64,000 bases of DNA, taken from Mesorhizobium ciceri biovar biserrulae WSM1271 (GTDB lineage: Bacteria; Pseudomonadota; Alphaproteobacteria; Rhizobiales; Rhizobiaceae). Made by a program: the position numbers and the translations under genes. How positions within the stretch are numbered: the first letter of the stretch is position 1; each line of letters begins with the position of its first letter. Location of the stretch: assembly GCF_000185905.1 (NCBI RefSeq), contig NC_014923.1, forward strand, positions 372,001 to 436,000, given 5' to 3'. The notes beneath the pieces are model-generated. The model did not search any database, was not told the DNA's origin, and was given only the letters and a program-made list of their open reading frames with translations. Shown here piece by piece: positions 42,844 through 51,410 of the stretch.

Positions 42844-43346
42844 CCCGTATCGTCGCGCGGCCGCTGACCCGCGAGGGCTTTGCCCCCTTCGGCGATGTCA
42901 TCGACATGGGCGGCGACAACCACTACCCGATCAATGGCGGCAGGGCCGAGCGCTATCATGATCTGGCTACCGCCGAAGCAACCGGTCCGAACGCCCGAGT
43001 GCTGATCTCGATGGTGCGCGGCACGCCCTACGAATTGCCCCTGAAATTGAGCATGGTCGAGCGCCATCCCTTCGGCAGCCAGGCCTTCATCCCGCTCTCG
43101 CCGCGCCCCTTCCTGGTCGTCGTCTGCCATGACGGGGAGCAGGGGCCGGGCGAGCCGCATGCCTTCATCACCGCACCCGGACAAGGCATCAATTACCGGC
43201 GCAATCTCTGGCATGGCGTGCTGACGCCGCTCGGCGAGGCTCAGGACTTCCTGATCGTCGACCGTGGCGGCGATGGCTCCAATCTCGAAGAGTTCCATTT
43301 CTCGCACGCCTACGAGATCCACTTGCCCAACGAGAGCCTCCTGTGA
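42840..43346 (+). CDS. allA: Ureidoglycolate lyase
   Basis: A 168-residue cupin-fold enzyme splitting ureidoglycolate to glyoxylate and urea. Family features are RPLTREGFAPFGDVIDMGG at the start, SMVERHPFGSQAFIPL, and NYRRNLWHGVLTPL, whose His/Trp region forms the active site. The start overlaps allE and the end overlaps the deaminase gene (ATGA and TGTGACC junctions), making a tightly coupled operon. It closes the visible pathway to glyoxylate. Confidence 0.94.
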   Translation: MTRIVARPLTREGFAPFGDVIDMGGDNHYPINGGRAERYHDLATAEATGPNARVLISMVRGTPYELPLKLSMVERHPFGSQAFIPLSPRPFLVVVCHDGEQGPGEPHAFITAPGQGINYRRNLWHGVLTPLGEAQDFLIVDRGGDGSNLEEFHFSHAYEIHLPNESLL

Positions 43347-43936
43347 CCGATATTTCACTGATCGACCGCCTGCTCGATGTGATCGAGCACGACATCGTGC
43401 CGAAGACGGCCGACGGCGTTACCTATGGCAACAAGCTGTTCGGCGCGGCGATCCTGCGCAAGGACGACCGTTCGCTGGTGCTGGCTGAAACCAACAACGA
43501 GATGGAAAACCCGCTCTGGCATGGCGAGGTCCACTGCCTGAAGCGTTTCTACGAAATGCCCAGGGCTGAGCGCGTCGATACGAAAGACGCCATCTTCATC
43601 GCCACGCACGAACCCTGCTCGCTGTGCCTGTCGGCGATCACCTGGACCGGCTTCGATAATTTCTACTATCTGTTCAGCCACGAGGATTCGCGCGACAGCT
43701 TCGCCATCCCGCACGACCTGAAGATCCTGAAAGAGGTCTTCACCCTCGATCCCGGCGGCTACAATGCCGAGAATGCCTACTGGAAGAGCTTTTCTATCCG
43801 CAGGCTGGTGCGAGCGTTGCCCGAGGCAGAGCGGCGACGGCTGGAGACCCGTATCGGCGCGATTTCGGCGCGCTACGATGAATTGTCCAACATCTATCAG
43901 GCGAACAAGGACGATAACGATATCCCGCTGAACTGA
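43343..43936 (+). CDS. CDA-fold nucleoside/base deaminase
   Basis: A 197-residue zinc hydrolase of the cytidine/deoxycytidylate deaminase superfamily. The active site is WHGEVHC (His ligand and catalytic Glu) near residue 53, and HEPCSLCLSAI (two Cys ligands) near residue 89. The C-terminal 80 residues are helical and charged. It overlaps allA by four bases and is the last gene of the allantoin operon, so its substrate is probably a purine-related base or an intermediate. Several CDA-fold enzymes deaminate guanine. It could duplicate or complement GuaD. The true substrate is unknown. Confidence 0.85.
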   Translation: MTDISLIDRLLDVIEHDIVPKTADGVTYGNKLFGAAILRKDDRSLVLAETNNEMENPLWHGEVHCLKRFYEMPRAERVDTKDAIFIATHEPCSLCLSAITWTGFDNFYYLFSHEDSRDSFAIPHDLKILKEVFTLDPGGYNAENAYWKSFSIRRLVRALPEAERRRLETRIGAISARYDELSNIYQANKDDNDIPLN

Positions 43937-43946
43937 CGCGGATTGA

Positions 43947-43967
43947 CCAGCCGAATTCGTTGGCTGG
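43947..43967. terminator. Hairpin after the allantoin operon
   Basis: CCAGCC (43947-43952) pairs with GGCTGG (43962-43967) eleven bases after the deaminase stop. No T run follows, so it may be a weak terminator or 3'-end stabiliser. Confidence 0.35.
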
Positions 43968-44018
43968 CCCACGACGCGGCACGGCAGGCTCCATCATCTG
44001 GCGATCCTGGAGCATGCC

Positions 44019-46004
44019 ATGAAAACCGTCACCGAATTTGCCCGCAAAATCGTCGAATTCCCGGACATGGGCATCGTCATGCCGGATGGCTGCCGCCTGT
44101 CGGCGCGGGTGTGGATGCCGGAGGATGCGGGCGACGATCCGGTGCCTGTCATCCTAGAGCATCTGCCCTACCGCAAGCGCGACGGCACCATCTTTCGCGA
44201 TCAGCTGACGCATCCTTATTTCGCCGGCCACGGCTATGCCTCGATCCGCGTCGACATGCGCGGCAATGGCGATTCCGAAGGGCTGATGGACGACGAATAT
44301 TCCGAGCAGGAATTGCAGGACGCCTGCGACGTCATCGCCTGGGCGGCAAGCCAGCCCTGGTGCAACGGCAATGTCGGCATGATGGGCATTTCCTGGGGCG
44401 GCTTCAACTGCCTGCAGGTGGCGGCCAAGCGGCCGCCGGCGCTGAAAGCGGTGATCAGCCTGTGCTCGACCGTCGACCGCTATGCCGACGACATCCACTA
44501 CAAGGGCGGCTGCCTGCTGATCGAGAATTTCGGCTGGGCCTCGACCATGCTGTCCTACTCGTCGCGGCCGCCGGATCCGCTTTTGGCCGGCGACAACCGG
44601 TGGCGCGATCTGTGGCTGACCCGGCTGGAGAACCAATCCTTCCTGGCGCCGCTGTGGCTGAAACACCAGCACCGTGATGCCTACTGGAAGCGCGGCTCGA
44701 TCTGCGAGGATTTTTCCGCCGTCAAAGCCGCCGTGCTGTCGATCGGCGGCTGGCATGACGGCTACCGCAACACCGTCTCGCATCTGGCGACCAACATCCA
44801 AGCCCCGGTCAAGGGCATCGTCGGGCCATGGATCCACAAATACCCGCACTACGCCGGGCCCAAGCCTGCCATCGGCTTCCTGCAGGAGGCCTTGCGCTGG
44901 TGGGACCGCTGGCTGAAGGGTGTCGACACCGGCGTCGAGGCCGACCCGGCCTACCGCGCCTATGTCATGGACAGCGTGCGTCCGGCGCGCTGGCACCCCG
45001 AGCGTCCCGGCCGTTGGGTGGCGGAGCAGGAATGGCCCTCGCCAACCATCAAGATGCAAACGCTCGATCTGATCTCCTCAACGGAAAAACCCGCCATCAT
45101 CGCCTCTCCGCAAAGCTGCGGCCTGGCCGGCGGCGAGTATTTTCCCTTCACCTTCGGTCCCGAACTGCCCGGCGACCAGCGCCCCGACGATGCGCTGTCG
45201 GTGTGTTTCGACCAGCCGGAACTCAGCGAGCCGATCGACATCGTCGGAGCGCCGGAGGTCGAGCTGCGGCTGTCCTCTGATCGTCCGCAGGCCAACATCG
45301 CGGTCCGGCTTTGCGATGTGCATCCCGACGGCGCCTCGGAGTTGATCTCCTATGGCGTGCTCAATCTGACGCACCGCAATTCGCACGAATTCCCCGAGGC
45401 GCTGGTGCCGGGCGAAACCGTCTCGGTGCGCGTCGTGCTCGATCAATGCGCCTATCGTGTGCCGGCCGGCCACCGGCTGCGTGTTGCCGTTTCGAACGCC
45501 TATTGGCCTGCCATCTGGCCGTCGCCGGAGCCGGTCCAGCTCACCTTGTCGACGGCGACGCTCAATTTGCCGCTGCGGCCGCTGGCGACAGGCGACGAAG
45601 TAACGTTCGCCGAGCCGGAAGGTGCCACCCCCTGGGCAACAGAGACGATCCGCGCCGCCAATTCAGAGCGCCATGTCGATCGTGATGAGAAGACCGGAAT
45701 GGTGACGCTTTCCATTGTTGACGATTTCGGCGAGGTGCGTGATCTCGCCCATGGCCTCGCCAATGGCAGCATCGCCCGCGAGACCTGGACCATCCATCCC
45801 GACGATCCGCTGTCGGCCTCGGGGAAGACGCACTGGACGCAGACCCTGTCGCGAAACGGATGGGCAGTACGCACCGAAACGACAGCCGAAATGCGATCGG
45901 ACGGGCAAAACTTCATCGTCAGCGCCAGAATCGAGGCCTATGAGGACGAAAACCTCGTCTTCGAGCGCAATTTCGAGGAGAAGGTGCCGCGCGCGCTTCT
46001 TTGA
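44019..46004 (+). CDS. CocE/NonD family alpha/beta hydrolase
   Basis: A 661-residue serine hydrolase of the X-prolyl dipeptidyl-peptidase / cocaine esterase type. The N-terminal half is the alpha/beta hydrolase domain: MPDGCRLSARVWMPEDAG, SIRVDMRGNGDSEG, the nucleophile in GMMGISWGGFNCLQVA (Ser about residue 127), and GWHDGYRN plus GPWIHKYPHYAGP with Asp and His. The C-terminal half is the jelly-roll domain (GAPEVELRLSSDRPQANIAV). No signal peptide is seen. It precedes the peptide-type ABC importer genes, so it may hydrolyse an imported peptide, ester or amide. The substrate is unknown. Confidence 0.9.
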   Translation: MKTVTEFARKIVEFPDMGIVMPDGCRLSARVWMPEDAGDDPVPVILEHLPYRKRDGTIFRDQLTHPYFAGHGYASIRVDMRGNGDSEGLMDDEYSEQELQDACDVIAWAASQPWCNGNVGMMGISWGGFNCLQVAAKRPPALKAVISLCSTVDRYADDIHYKGGCLLIENFGWASTMLSYSSRPPDPLLAGDNRWRDLWLTRLENQSFLAPLWLKHQHRDAYWKRGSICEDFSAVKAAVLSIGGWHDGYRNTVSHLATNIQAPVKGIVGPWIHKYPHYAGPKPAIGFLQEALRWWDRWLKGVDTGVEADPAYRAYVMDSVRPARWHPERPGRWVAEQEWPSPTIKMQTLDLISSTEKPAIIASPQSCGLAGGEYFPFTFGPELPGDQRPDDALSVCFDQPELSEPIDIVGAPEVELRLSSDRPQANIAVRLCDVHPDGASELISYGVLNLTHRNSHEFPEALVPGETVSVRVVLDQCAYRVPAGHRLRVAVSNAYWPAIWPSPEPVQLTLSTATLNLPLRPLATGDEVTFAEPEGATPWATETIRAANSERHVDRDEKTGMVTLSIVDDFGEVRDLAHGLANGSIARETWTIHPDDPLSASGKTHWTQTLSRNGWAVRTETTAEMRSDGQNFIVSARIEAYEDENLVFERNFEEKVPRALL

Positions 46005-46066
46005 ATGCCGATTTCATTGGTCCAATTGCGACGTACGATTTACGCCACGGCATGTCGCATTCGGTC

Positions 46067-46096
46067 TTGCTTACCGCTTTCCCTTGCGGTCATTAT
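46067..46096 (+). promoter_or_regulatory. Candidate promoter of peptide ABC operon
   Basis: TTGCTT (46067-46072) and CATTAT (46091-46096) are separated by 18 bases and lie 63 bases ahead of the binding-protein start, a plausible sigma-70-type promoter. Confidence 0.35.
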
Positions 46097-46158
46097 TCTC
46101 CTCACAAGAAACAAGAAAAACGACCGCAGAGTCGAACCAACAGAGTGAGGAACTCAAA

Positions 46159-47745
46159 ATGTCGAACGAACTGGAATTTCTTAGCCGGCGTGTCGCGTCG
46201 GGCAAACTGAGCCGTCGTGATTTTCTCGGCCGGGCGGCGGCGCTCGGTATCTCCGCGCCCTTCGCCAACTCGCTGCTTTCAAGCGCTGCACGCGCGGCAG
46301 GCCCGGTCAAGGGCGGCACACTGAAGGCCGGACTTGTCGGCGGCGAATCCACCAACAGCCTTGATCCGGCACTGTTCATGACTCAGGTGCCGTTCGCCTT
46401 CGGCAAGATGTGGGGCGAATTGATTGTCGAGCTTTCGCCGGAAGGCAAGCTCGAGAACCGCATCGCCGAGGAGATCGGCTCGTCGGACGACGCCAAGGTG
46501 TGGACGCTGAAGATCCGCGACGGCGTCGAATTCCACAACGGCAAGACAGTGACCGCCGAGGACGTGGCCGCCACACTTGAGCGCCATTCCGACGAGAAGT
46601 CGAAATCCGGCGCGCTCGGCTACATGAAAGGTATCGAGACCATCAAGGCCAGCGGCAAGGAAGTCGTGCTGACGCTGAAGGAGGCCAATGCCGATCTGCC
46701 CTATTTGCTCAGCGACTATCACCTGATCGTCCAACCAAATGGCGGCAAGGACAAGGCTGACGCAGGCATCTCGGCCGGTCCTTACAAGGTGACGACCAAT
46801 GAGCCCGGTGTGCGCCATGGCGGCGAGCGTTTCGCCAATTACTGGCAGGGCGACAAGATGGGCCATGCCGACCAGATCGAGATCATCGTCATCAACGATG
46901 CGACGGCGCGCACGGCCGCCCTGCAGGGCGGCCAGGTCAACGTGATCAACCGCGTCGAGCCGAAGATCGTCGACCTGATCAAGCGCCTGCCGGGCGTCAC
47001 CATCCGCAACCACGCGGGTCCTGGCCACTACGTGTTCATCATGCATTGCAACACGGCGCCGTTCGACAACGCCGATTTGCGCATGGCACTGAAGCTGGCC
47101 ATCGACCGCGAGGAAATGCTGGACAAGATCCTGCGCGGCTACGGTTCGCTCGGCAACGACTTCCCGATCAATGCGTCCTATCCGCTGTTTACCGAGATCG
47201 AGCAGCGCAAGTACGATCCCGACAAGGCCAAGTTCCACTTCAAGAAGTCCGGCCACGACGGCGCGGTCCTGCTGCGGACCTCGGACGTCGCTTTCCCGGG
47301 CGCCGTCGATGCATCGCAGTTGTTCCAGCAGAGCGCGGCCAAGGCCGGCATTCAGATCGAGCTGAAGCGTGAGCCCGGCGACGGCTATTGGAACGAGGTC
47401 TGGAACAAGCAGCCCTTCTGCGCGTCCTACTGGGGCGGCCGCTCGACCCAGGACCAGATGTACTCCACCGCTTATCTGTCGACCGCCGACTGGAACGACA
47501 CGCGTTTCAAGCGTCCTGACTTCGACAAGATGGTGCTGGCGGCGCGCGCCGAGCTCGACGAGACCAAGCGCAAGCAGATGTATCATGACATGGCTGTCCT
47601 GGTACGAGACGAGGGCGGCCTGATCCTGCCGATGTTCAACCAGTTCATCGACGCTACCGGCGCCAAGGTCGGCGGCTGGGTCGACGATCCGCATCAGGAG
47701 CTGATGAACGGGTACGCGCTGGCGAAGTGCTGGCTCGAAGCCTGA
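46159..47745 (+). CDS. Oligopeptide-type ABC substrate-binding protein, copy 1
   Basis: A 528-residue periplasmic binding protein of the SBP_bac_5 (DppA/OppA) family. A Tat signal with GKLSRRDFLGRAAALG is followed by a cleavage region near residue 46. The mature domain shows WTLKIRDGVEFHNGKTVTAED and DLRMALKLAIDREEMLDKIL, both family hallmarks. A good ribosome site (GAGGAAC) precedes the start at 46159; longer frames upstream overlap the hydrolase gene. It lies 16 bases before the first permease gene. A very similar paralogue follows the ATPase gene at 51411. Confidence 0.92.
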   Translation: MSNELEFLSRRVASGKLSRRDFLGRAAALGISAPFANSLLSSAARAAGPVKGGTLKAGLVGGESTNSLDPALFMTQVPFAFGKMWGELIVELSPEGKLENRIAEEIGSSDDAKVWTLKIRDGVEFHNGKTVTAEDVAATLERHSDEKSKSGALGYMKGIETIKASGKEVVLTLKEANADLPYLLSDYHLIVQPNGGKDKADAGISAGPYKVTTNEPGVRHGGERFANYWQGDKMGHADQIEIIVINDATARTAALQGGQVNVINRVEPKIVDLIKRLPGVTIRNHAGPGHYVFIMHCNTAPFDNADLRMALKLAIDREEMLDKILRGYGSLGNDFPINASYPLFTEIEQRKYDPDKAKFHFKKSGHDGAVLLRTSDVAFPGAVDASQLFQQSAAKAGIQIELKREPGDGYWNEVWNKQPFCASYWGGRSTQDQMYSTAYLSTADWNDTRFKRPDFDKMVLAARAELDETKRKQMYHDMAVLVRDEGGLILPMFNQFIDATGAKVGGWVDDPHQELMNGYALAKCWLEA

Positions 47746-47761
47746 GCTTGGCCTTGCGGAT

Positions 47762-48721
47762 ATGTCCTCACCCATCTTGAAACTGGTGGCCCAGCGCGTT
47801 GCGCTGGGCATTCTGCTCTTGTTGGCCGTTTCGGTCCTGATCTTCGCCGGCACCCAGATCCTGCCCGGCGACGTCGCGCAAGCCATTCTCGGACAGTCGG
47901 CGACGCCGGAGTCGCTTGCCAATCTGCGCGAGCAGCTCGGACTCAACCAGCCAGCCTATCTCAGGTATTTTCATTGGCTGGGCGGCGTGCTGACCGGCGA
48001 TCTCGGCACGGCCATGTCGAGCGGGCAGGACATCGCCACGTCGATCAAGGGACGGCTGTGGAACACGCTGTTCCTCGCCTTCTGGGCGGCGATCGTCGCC
48101 GTGCCGCTGGCGATCATCCTCGGCCTGATCGCGGTGCGCTACCGCAATGGCTGGGTCGACAAGCTGATCTCCGGGCTGGCGCTGGCCTCGACCTCGTTTC
48201 CCGAATTCTTCATCGGCTATGTGCTGGTCTATTTCTTCGCCGTGAAATGGCAGATATTCCCCGGCATTTCGACCGTCTATGACGGCATGCCTTTTGGCGA
48301 ACGGATGCAGGCGATCGCCTTGCCGGCGACGGCGCTGACGCTGGTCGTGCTCGCCCACATGATGCGCATGACACGCGCGGCGATCCTCAATGTCATGCAG
48401 TCGGCCTATGTCGAGACGGCGGAACTGAAGGGCCTGTCGGCCTTCAACGTCATCCGCAAGCACGCCTTCCCCAATGCCATCGCGCCGATCATCAATGTCG
48501 TCATGCTCAACCTCGCCTACTTGATCGTCGGCGTCGTCGTGGTCGAGGTGATCTTCGTCTATCCGGGCATGGGACAGTATCTGGTCGACCACGTCACCAA
48601 GCGAGACGTGCCGGTGGTGCAGGCGGTCGGCCTGATCTTCGCCGCCGTCTATATCAGCCTGAACATCATTGCGGACATAGCGGCGATCGTCGCCAATCCG
48701 CGTCTCAGACATCCGAAATAG
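47762..48721 (+). CDS. Peptide-type ABC permease (DppB-like)
   Basis: A 319-residue inner-membrane permease with about six helices. The N-terminus contains VLIFAGTQILPGDVAQAILG and a LREQLGLNQPAYLRYFHWL stretch typical of DppB/OppB. The coupling loop is seen as YVETAELKGLSAFNVIRKHA with the EAA-type motif. It forms the transport channel with the DppC-like protein encoded nine bases downstream and receives substrate from one or both flanking binding proteins. Confidence 0.94.
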   Translation: MSSPILKLVAQRVALGILLLLAVSVLIFAGTQILPGDVAQAILGQSATPESLANLREQLGLNQPAYLRYFHWLGGVLTGDLGTAMSSGQDIATSIKGRLWNTLFLAFWAAIVAVPLAIILGLIAVRYRNGWVDKLISGLALASTSFPEFFIGYVLVYFFAVKWQIFPGISTVYDGMPFGERMQAIALPATALTLVVLAHMMRMTRAAILNVMQSAYVETAELKGLSAFNVIRKHAFPNAIAPIINVVMLNLAYLIVGVVVVEVIFVYPGMGQYLVDHVTKRDVPVVQAVGLIFAAVYISLNIIADIAAIVANPRLRHPK

Positions 48722-48730
48722 GGGGCGGAT

Positions 48731-49555
48731 ATGCTCGATATCAAACGCATCCCCATCCCCGCGCTGATCGGCATCGTGCTGACGGCATTGTTCGTGCTTG
48801 CGGCGGTCTTCGCCCCCTGGATCGCGCCGCACGGCAATGGCGAAATCGTCGGCGACGTCTGGGAACCGATGTCGGCTGCCCATTTGCTGGGCACCGACAA
48901 TCTCGGCCGAGACCTGCTTTCGCGCATGATCTACGGCGCCCGCATCACTTTGTTCATCGCGGTGCTGGCCACCGCGCTGTCGTTCTCGCTCGGCGCCATT
49001 CTCGGCTTCTCGGCGGCCGTCTTCGGCGGCTGGTTCGACACGCTGCTGTCGCGCCTCGTCGATCTCTTGATGTCGATCCCGACACTGATCATGGGTCTCG
49101 TCGTGCTGTCGGTGCTGCCGACCAATCTGGTGACGCTGATCCTGGTGATGGGCATTCTGGATTCGACCCGCGTCTATCGCCTGTCGCGCGCGGTCGCCGT
49201 CGACATCAACGTCATGGACTATGTCGAAGCGGCGAAACTGCGCGGTGAAGGCAGCGGCTGGATCATCTTCCGCGAGATCCTCCCCAACGCATTGTCGCCG
49301 CTGGTTTCCGAACTCGGTCTGCGCTTCATCTACGCGGTGCTGTTCCTGTCGACGCTGTCGTTCCTCGGCCTTGGCGTGCAGCCACCGGACGCCGACTGGG
49401 GCGGCATGGTTAAGGAAAACAAAGACGGCATCGTGTTCGGCATCGCGGCCGCACTCATCCCAGCGGGGGCGATCGCGCTGCTGGCGATTTCCGTCAACCT
49501 GGTTGCCGACTGGGTGCTCAACCGGACGACAAGCCTCAAGGGAGGACGCGGGTGA
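48731..49555 (+). CDS. Peptide-type ABC permease (DppC-like)
   Basis: A 274-residue inner-membrane permease, partner of the DppB-like protein. Typical elements are HLLGTDNLGRDLLSRMIYGA near the N-terminus and the EAA loop YVEAAKLRGEGSGWIIFREI. The C-terminus ends with a GLGVQPPDADWGGMV segment as in DppC. The stop overlaps the next gene's ATG by one base. Confidence 0.94.
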   Translation: MLDIKRIPIPALIGIVLTALFVLAAVFAPWIAPHGNGEIVGDVWEPMSAAHLLGTDNLGRDLLSRMIYGARITLFIAVLATALSFSLGAILGFSAAVFGGWFDTLLSRLVDLLMSIPTLIMGLVVLSVLPTNLVTLILVMGILDSTRVYRLSRAVAVDINVMDYVEAAKLRGEGSGWIIFREILPNALSPLVSELGLRFIYAVLFLSTLSFLGLGVQPPDADWGGMVKENKDGIVFGIAAALIPAGAIALLAISVNLVADWVLNRTTSLKGGRG

Positions 49556-51225
49556 TGGCCGACACCAAAGCGAAGCTCGGGCAACCGAAGTCAGGCCTGC
49601 TGCTCGACATCCGCAATCTGCGCATCGAGGCTACCGTCTTCCCGCCCGGCGAACCGCCGAAGGACATCGTGCTGGTGCACGATGTCTCACTGACGCTCGA
49701 GAAGGGCAAGGTGCTCGGCCTGATCGGCGAATCCGGCGCCGGCAAGTCGACTATCGGCCTGTCGTCTATGGGCTACGGCCGCGGCGGCGTGCGCATCACA
49801 GGCGGCGAGGTGATCCTGAACGGCCGCGACATCCTCAAGGGCGGCAAGGACGGCTTCCGCAAATTACGCGGCCGCGAGGTCTGCTATGTCGCGCAGTCGG
49901 CGGCAGCGGCCTTCAACCCGGCGCACAGACTGATGGACCAGGTGGTGGAAGCCACCCTGCTGCACGGCACCGCGACACGCGCCGAGGCCGAGAAGCGCGC
50001 GGTTGCGCTGTTCAAGAAGCTCAGCCTGCCGAACCCTGAAACCATCGGCGAGCGTTTTCCGCACCAGGTTTCGGGCGGCCAGTTGCAGCGTGTGATGACG
50101 GCGATGGCCCTGTGCTCCGAGCCGGACCTGATCGTCTTCGACGAGCCGACCACGGCGCTCGACGTGACGACGCAGATCGACGTGCTGGCGGCGATCAAGG
50201 ACGCCATCCGCGACACCCATGTCGCTGCGCTCTACATCACGCACGACCTTGCCGTCGTCGCCCAGGTCTCCGACGAGATCATGGTGCTGCGCCATGGAAG
50301 GCTGGTCGAATGGGGCGGCACAAGGCAGATCATCAAGGAGCCGCGCCAGGAATACACCAACGCGCTGGTCTCGGTGCATGAGATCGAACACCAGGAGCAG
50401 AAGCCCGGCACGTCGCCGTTCCTGTCGGTGAAGAACGTCACCGCCGCCTATGGCCGCAGCCATATCAAGGTGCTGAAGGACGTATCCGTCGACATCTATC
50501 CGGGCCAGACGCTGGCCGTGGTCGGCGAGTCCGGCTCCGGCAAGTCGACGCTGGCGCGCGCCATCACGGGACTTTTGCCACCCGAACAGGGTACCGTCAC
50601 CTTCGACGGACGCGCGCTGGCCAACAGGCTGGCCGACCGGCCGAAGGAGGATCTGCGCCAGTTGCAGATGATCTACCAGATGGCCGATGTGGCGATGAAC
50701 CCGCGTCAGACCGTCGGCACCATCATCGGCCGGCCGCTGGAGTTTTATTTCGGCATGCGCGGCCGTGAGCGCGACAGACGCGTTGCCGAACTGCTCGACA
50801 AGATCGAGATGGGCAAGGGATTTTCCGACCGCTACCCGGCCGAGCTTTCCGGCGGCCAGAAACAGCGTGTCTGCATCGCCCGGTCGCTTGCCGCCAAGCC
50901 GAAGCTGATCATCTGCGACGAGGTGACCTCGGCGCTCGATCCGCTGGTGGCACACGGCATCCTCGAGCTGCTGCTGGAGTTGCAGAAGGAAGAGAACGTC
51001 GCCTATCTGTTCATCACGCATGACCTTGCCACGGTGAAGTCGATCGCCGATTCAATCGCGGTTATGTATCGCGGCGAGGTGGTGCGTTACGGCCCCAAGG
51101 GCAAGGTGCTGAGCCCGCCCTTCGACGCCTACACCGACCTGCTGCTCTCCTCGGTTCCAGAGATGGAAATCGGCTGGCTGGAAAAGGCAATCAAGGGACG
51201 GCGCATGGCCAGCGCGGGGAACTAA
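49555..51225 (+). CDS. Double ATP-binding protein of peptide ABC importer (DppD-DppF fusion)
   Basis: A 556-residue protein holding two ABC ATPase domains in one chain, equivalent to DppD plus DppF. Domain 1 has Walker A GESGAGKSTIG near residue 57, signature SGGQLQRVMTAMA and Walker B LIVFDEPTTALD. Domain 2 has GESGSGKSTLARA near residue 325, signature LSGGQKQRVCIARS and LIICDEVTSALD. Both domains have intact catalytic motifs. It energises the two permeases. ATG 49555 overlaps the DppC-like stop; GTG 49552 is an alternative start. Confidence 0.94.
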   Translation: MADTKAKLGQPKSGLLLDIRNLRIEATVFPPGEPPKDIVLVHDVSLTLEKGKVLGLIGESGAGKSTIGLSSMGYGRGGVRITGGEVILNGRDILKGGKDGFRKLRGREVCYVAQSAAAAFNPAHRLMDQVVEATLLHGTATRAEAEKRAVALFKKLSLPNPETIGERFPHQVSGGQLQRVMTAMALCSEPDLIVFDEPTTALDVTTQIDVLAAIKDAIRDTHVAALYITHDLAVVAQVSDEIMVLRHGRLVEWGGTRQIIKEPRQEYTNALVSVHEIEHQEQKPGTSPFLSVKNVTAAYGRSHIKVLKDVSVDIYPGQTLAVVGESGSGKSTLARAITGLLPPEQGTVTFDGRALANRLADRPKEDLRQLQMIYQMADVAMNPRQTVGTIIGRPLEFYFGMRGRERDRRVAELLDKIEMGKGFSDRYPAELSGGQKQRVCIARSLAAKPKLIICDEVTSALDPLVAHGILELLLELQKEENVAYLFITHDLATVKSIADSIAVMYRGEVVRYGPKGKVLSPPFDAYTDLLLSSVPEMEIGWLEKAIKGRRMASAGN

Positions 51226-51245
51226 AGCAATTCCGGGAAAACTGG
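51226..51245. repeat. Half copy of an intergenic palindrome
   Basis: AGCAATTCCGGGAAAACTGG, directly after the ATPase stop, matches one arm of the palindrome at 27191-27234 read in reverse complement. The other arm is absent. Confidence 0.45.
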
Positions 51246-51360
51246 GAACCAATACTGCCGGAAGAAAAAGACAGGCGCTTCCCCTGGAAATTGTGTCAGA
51301 CCAAGCTGCCACATAGGGGCGTCAGCGACCGTCATCCGGATGCAACACTAGAGCGCCACA

Positions 51361-51374
51361 CGTCCTTCGGGACG
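51361..51374. repeat. UUCG-tetraloop hairpin upstream of second binding protein
   Basis: CGTCC-TTCG-GGACG forms a five-pair stem closed by a very stable cUUCGg loop, flanked on both sides by GAGCGCC (GAGCGCC at 51351 and 51374). It lies 36 bases ahead of the second binding-protein gene in the 185-base gap. It may be a repeat remnant, an mRNA stabiliser or a processing site. Confidence 0.5.
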
Positions 51375-51410
51375 AGCGCCGCTCGCACGACTTTTAAACA
51401 GGGGTAGGAC

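Noticed and set aside
46279..47946. Long minus-strand open frame over the first binding-protein gene, repeated over the second copy
   Set aside because: Both arise opposite paralogous coding sequence, and the plus-strand proteins have signals and family motifs.
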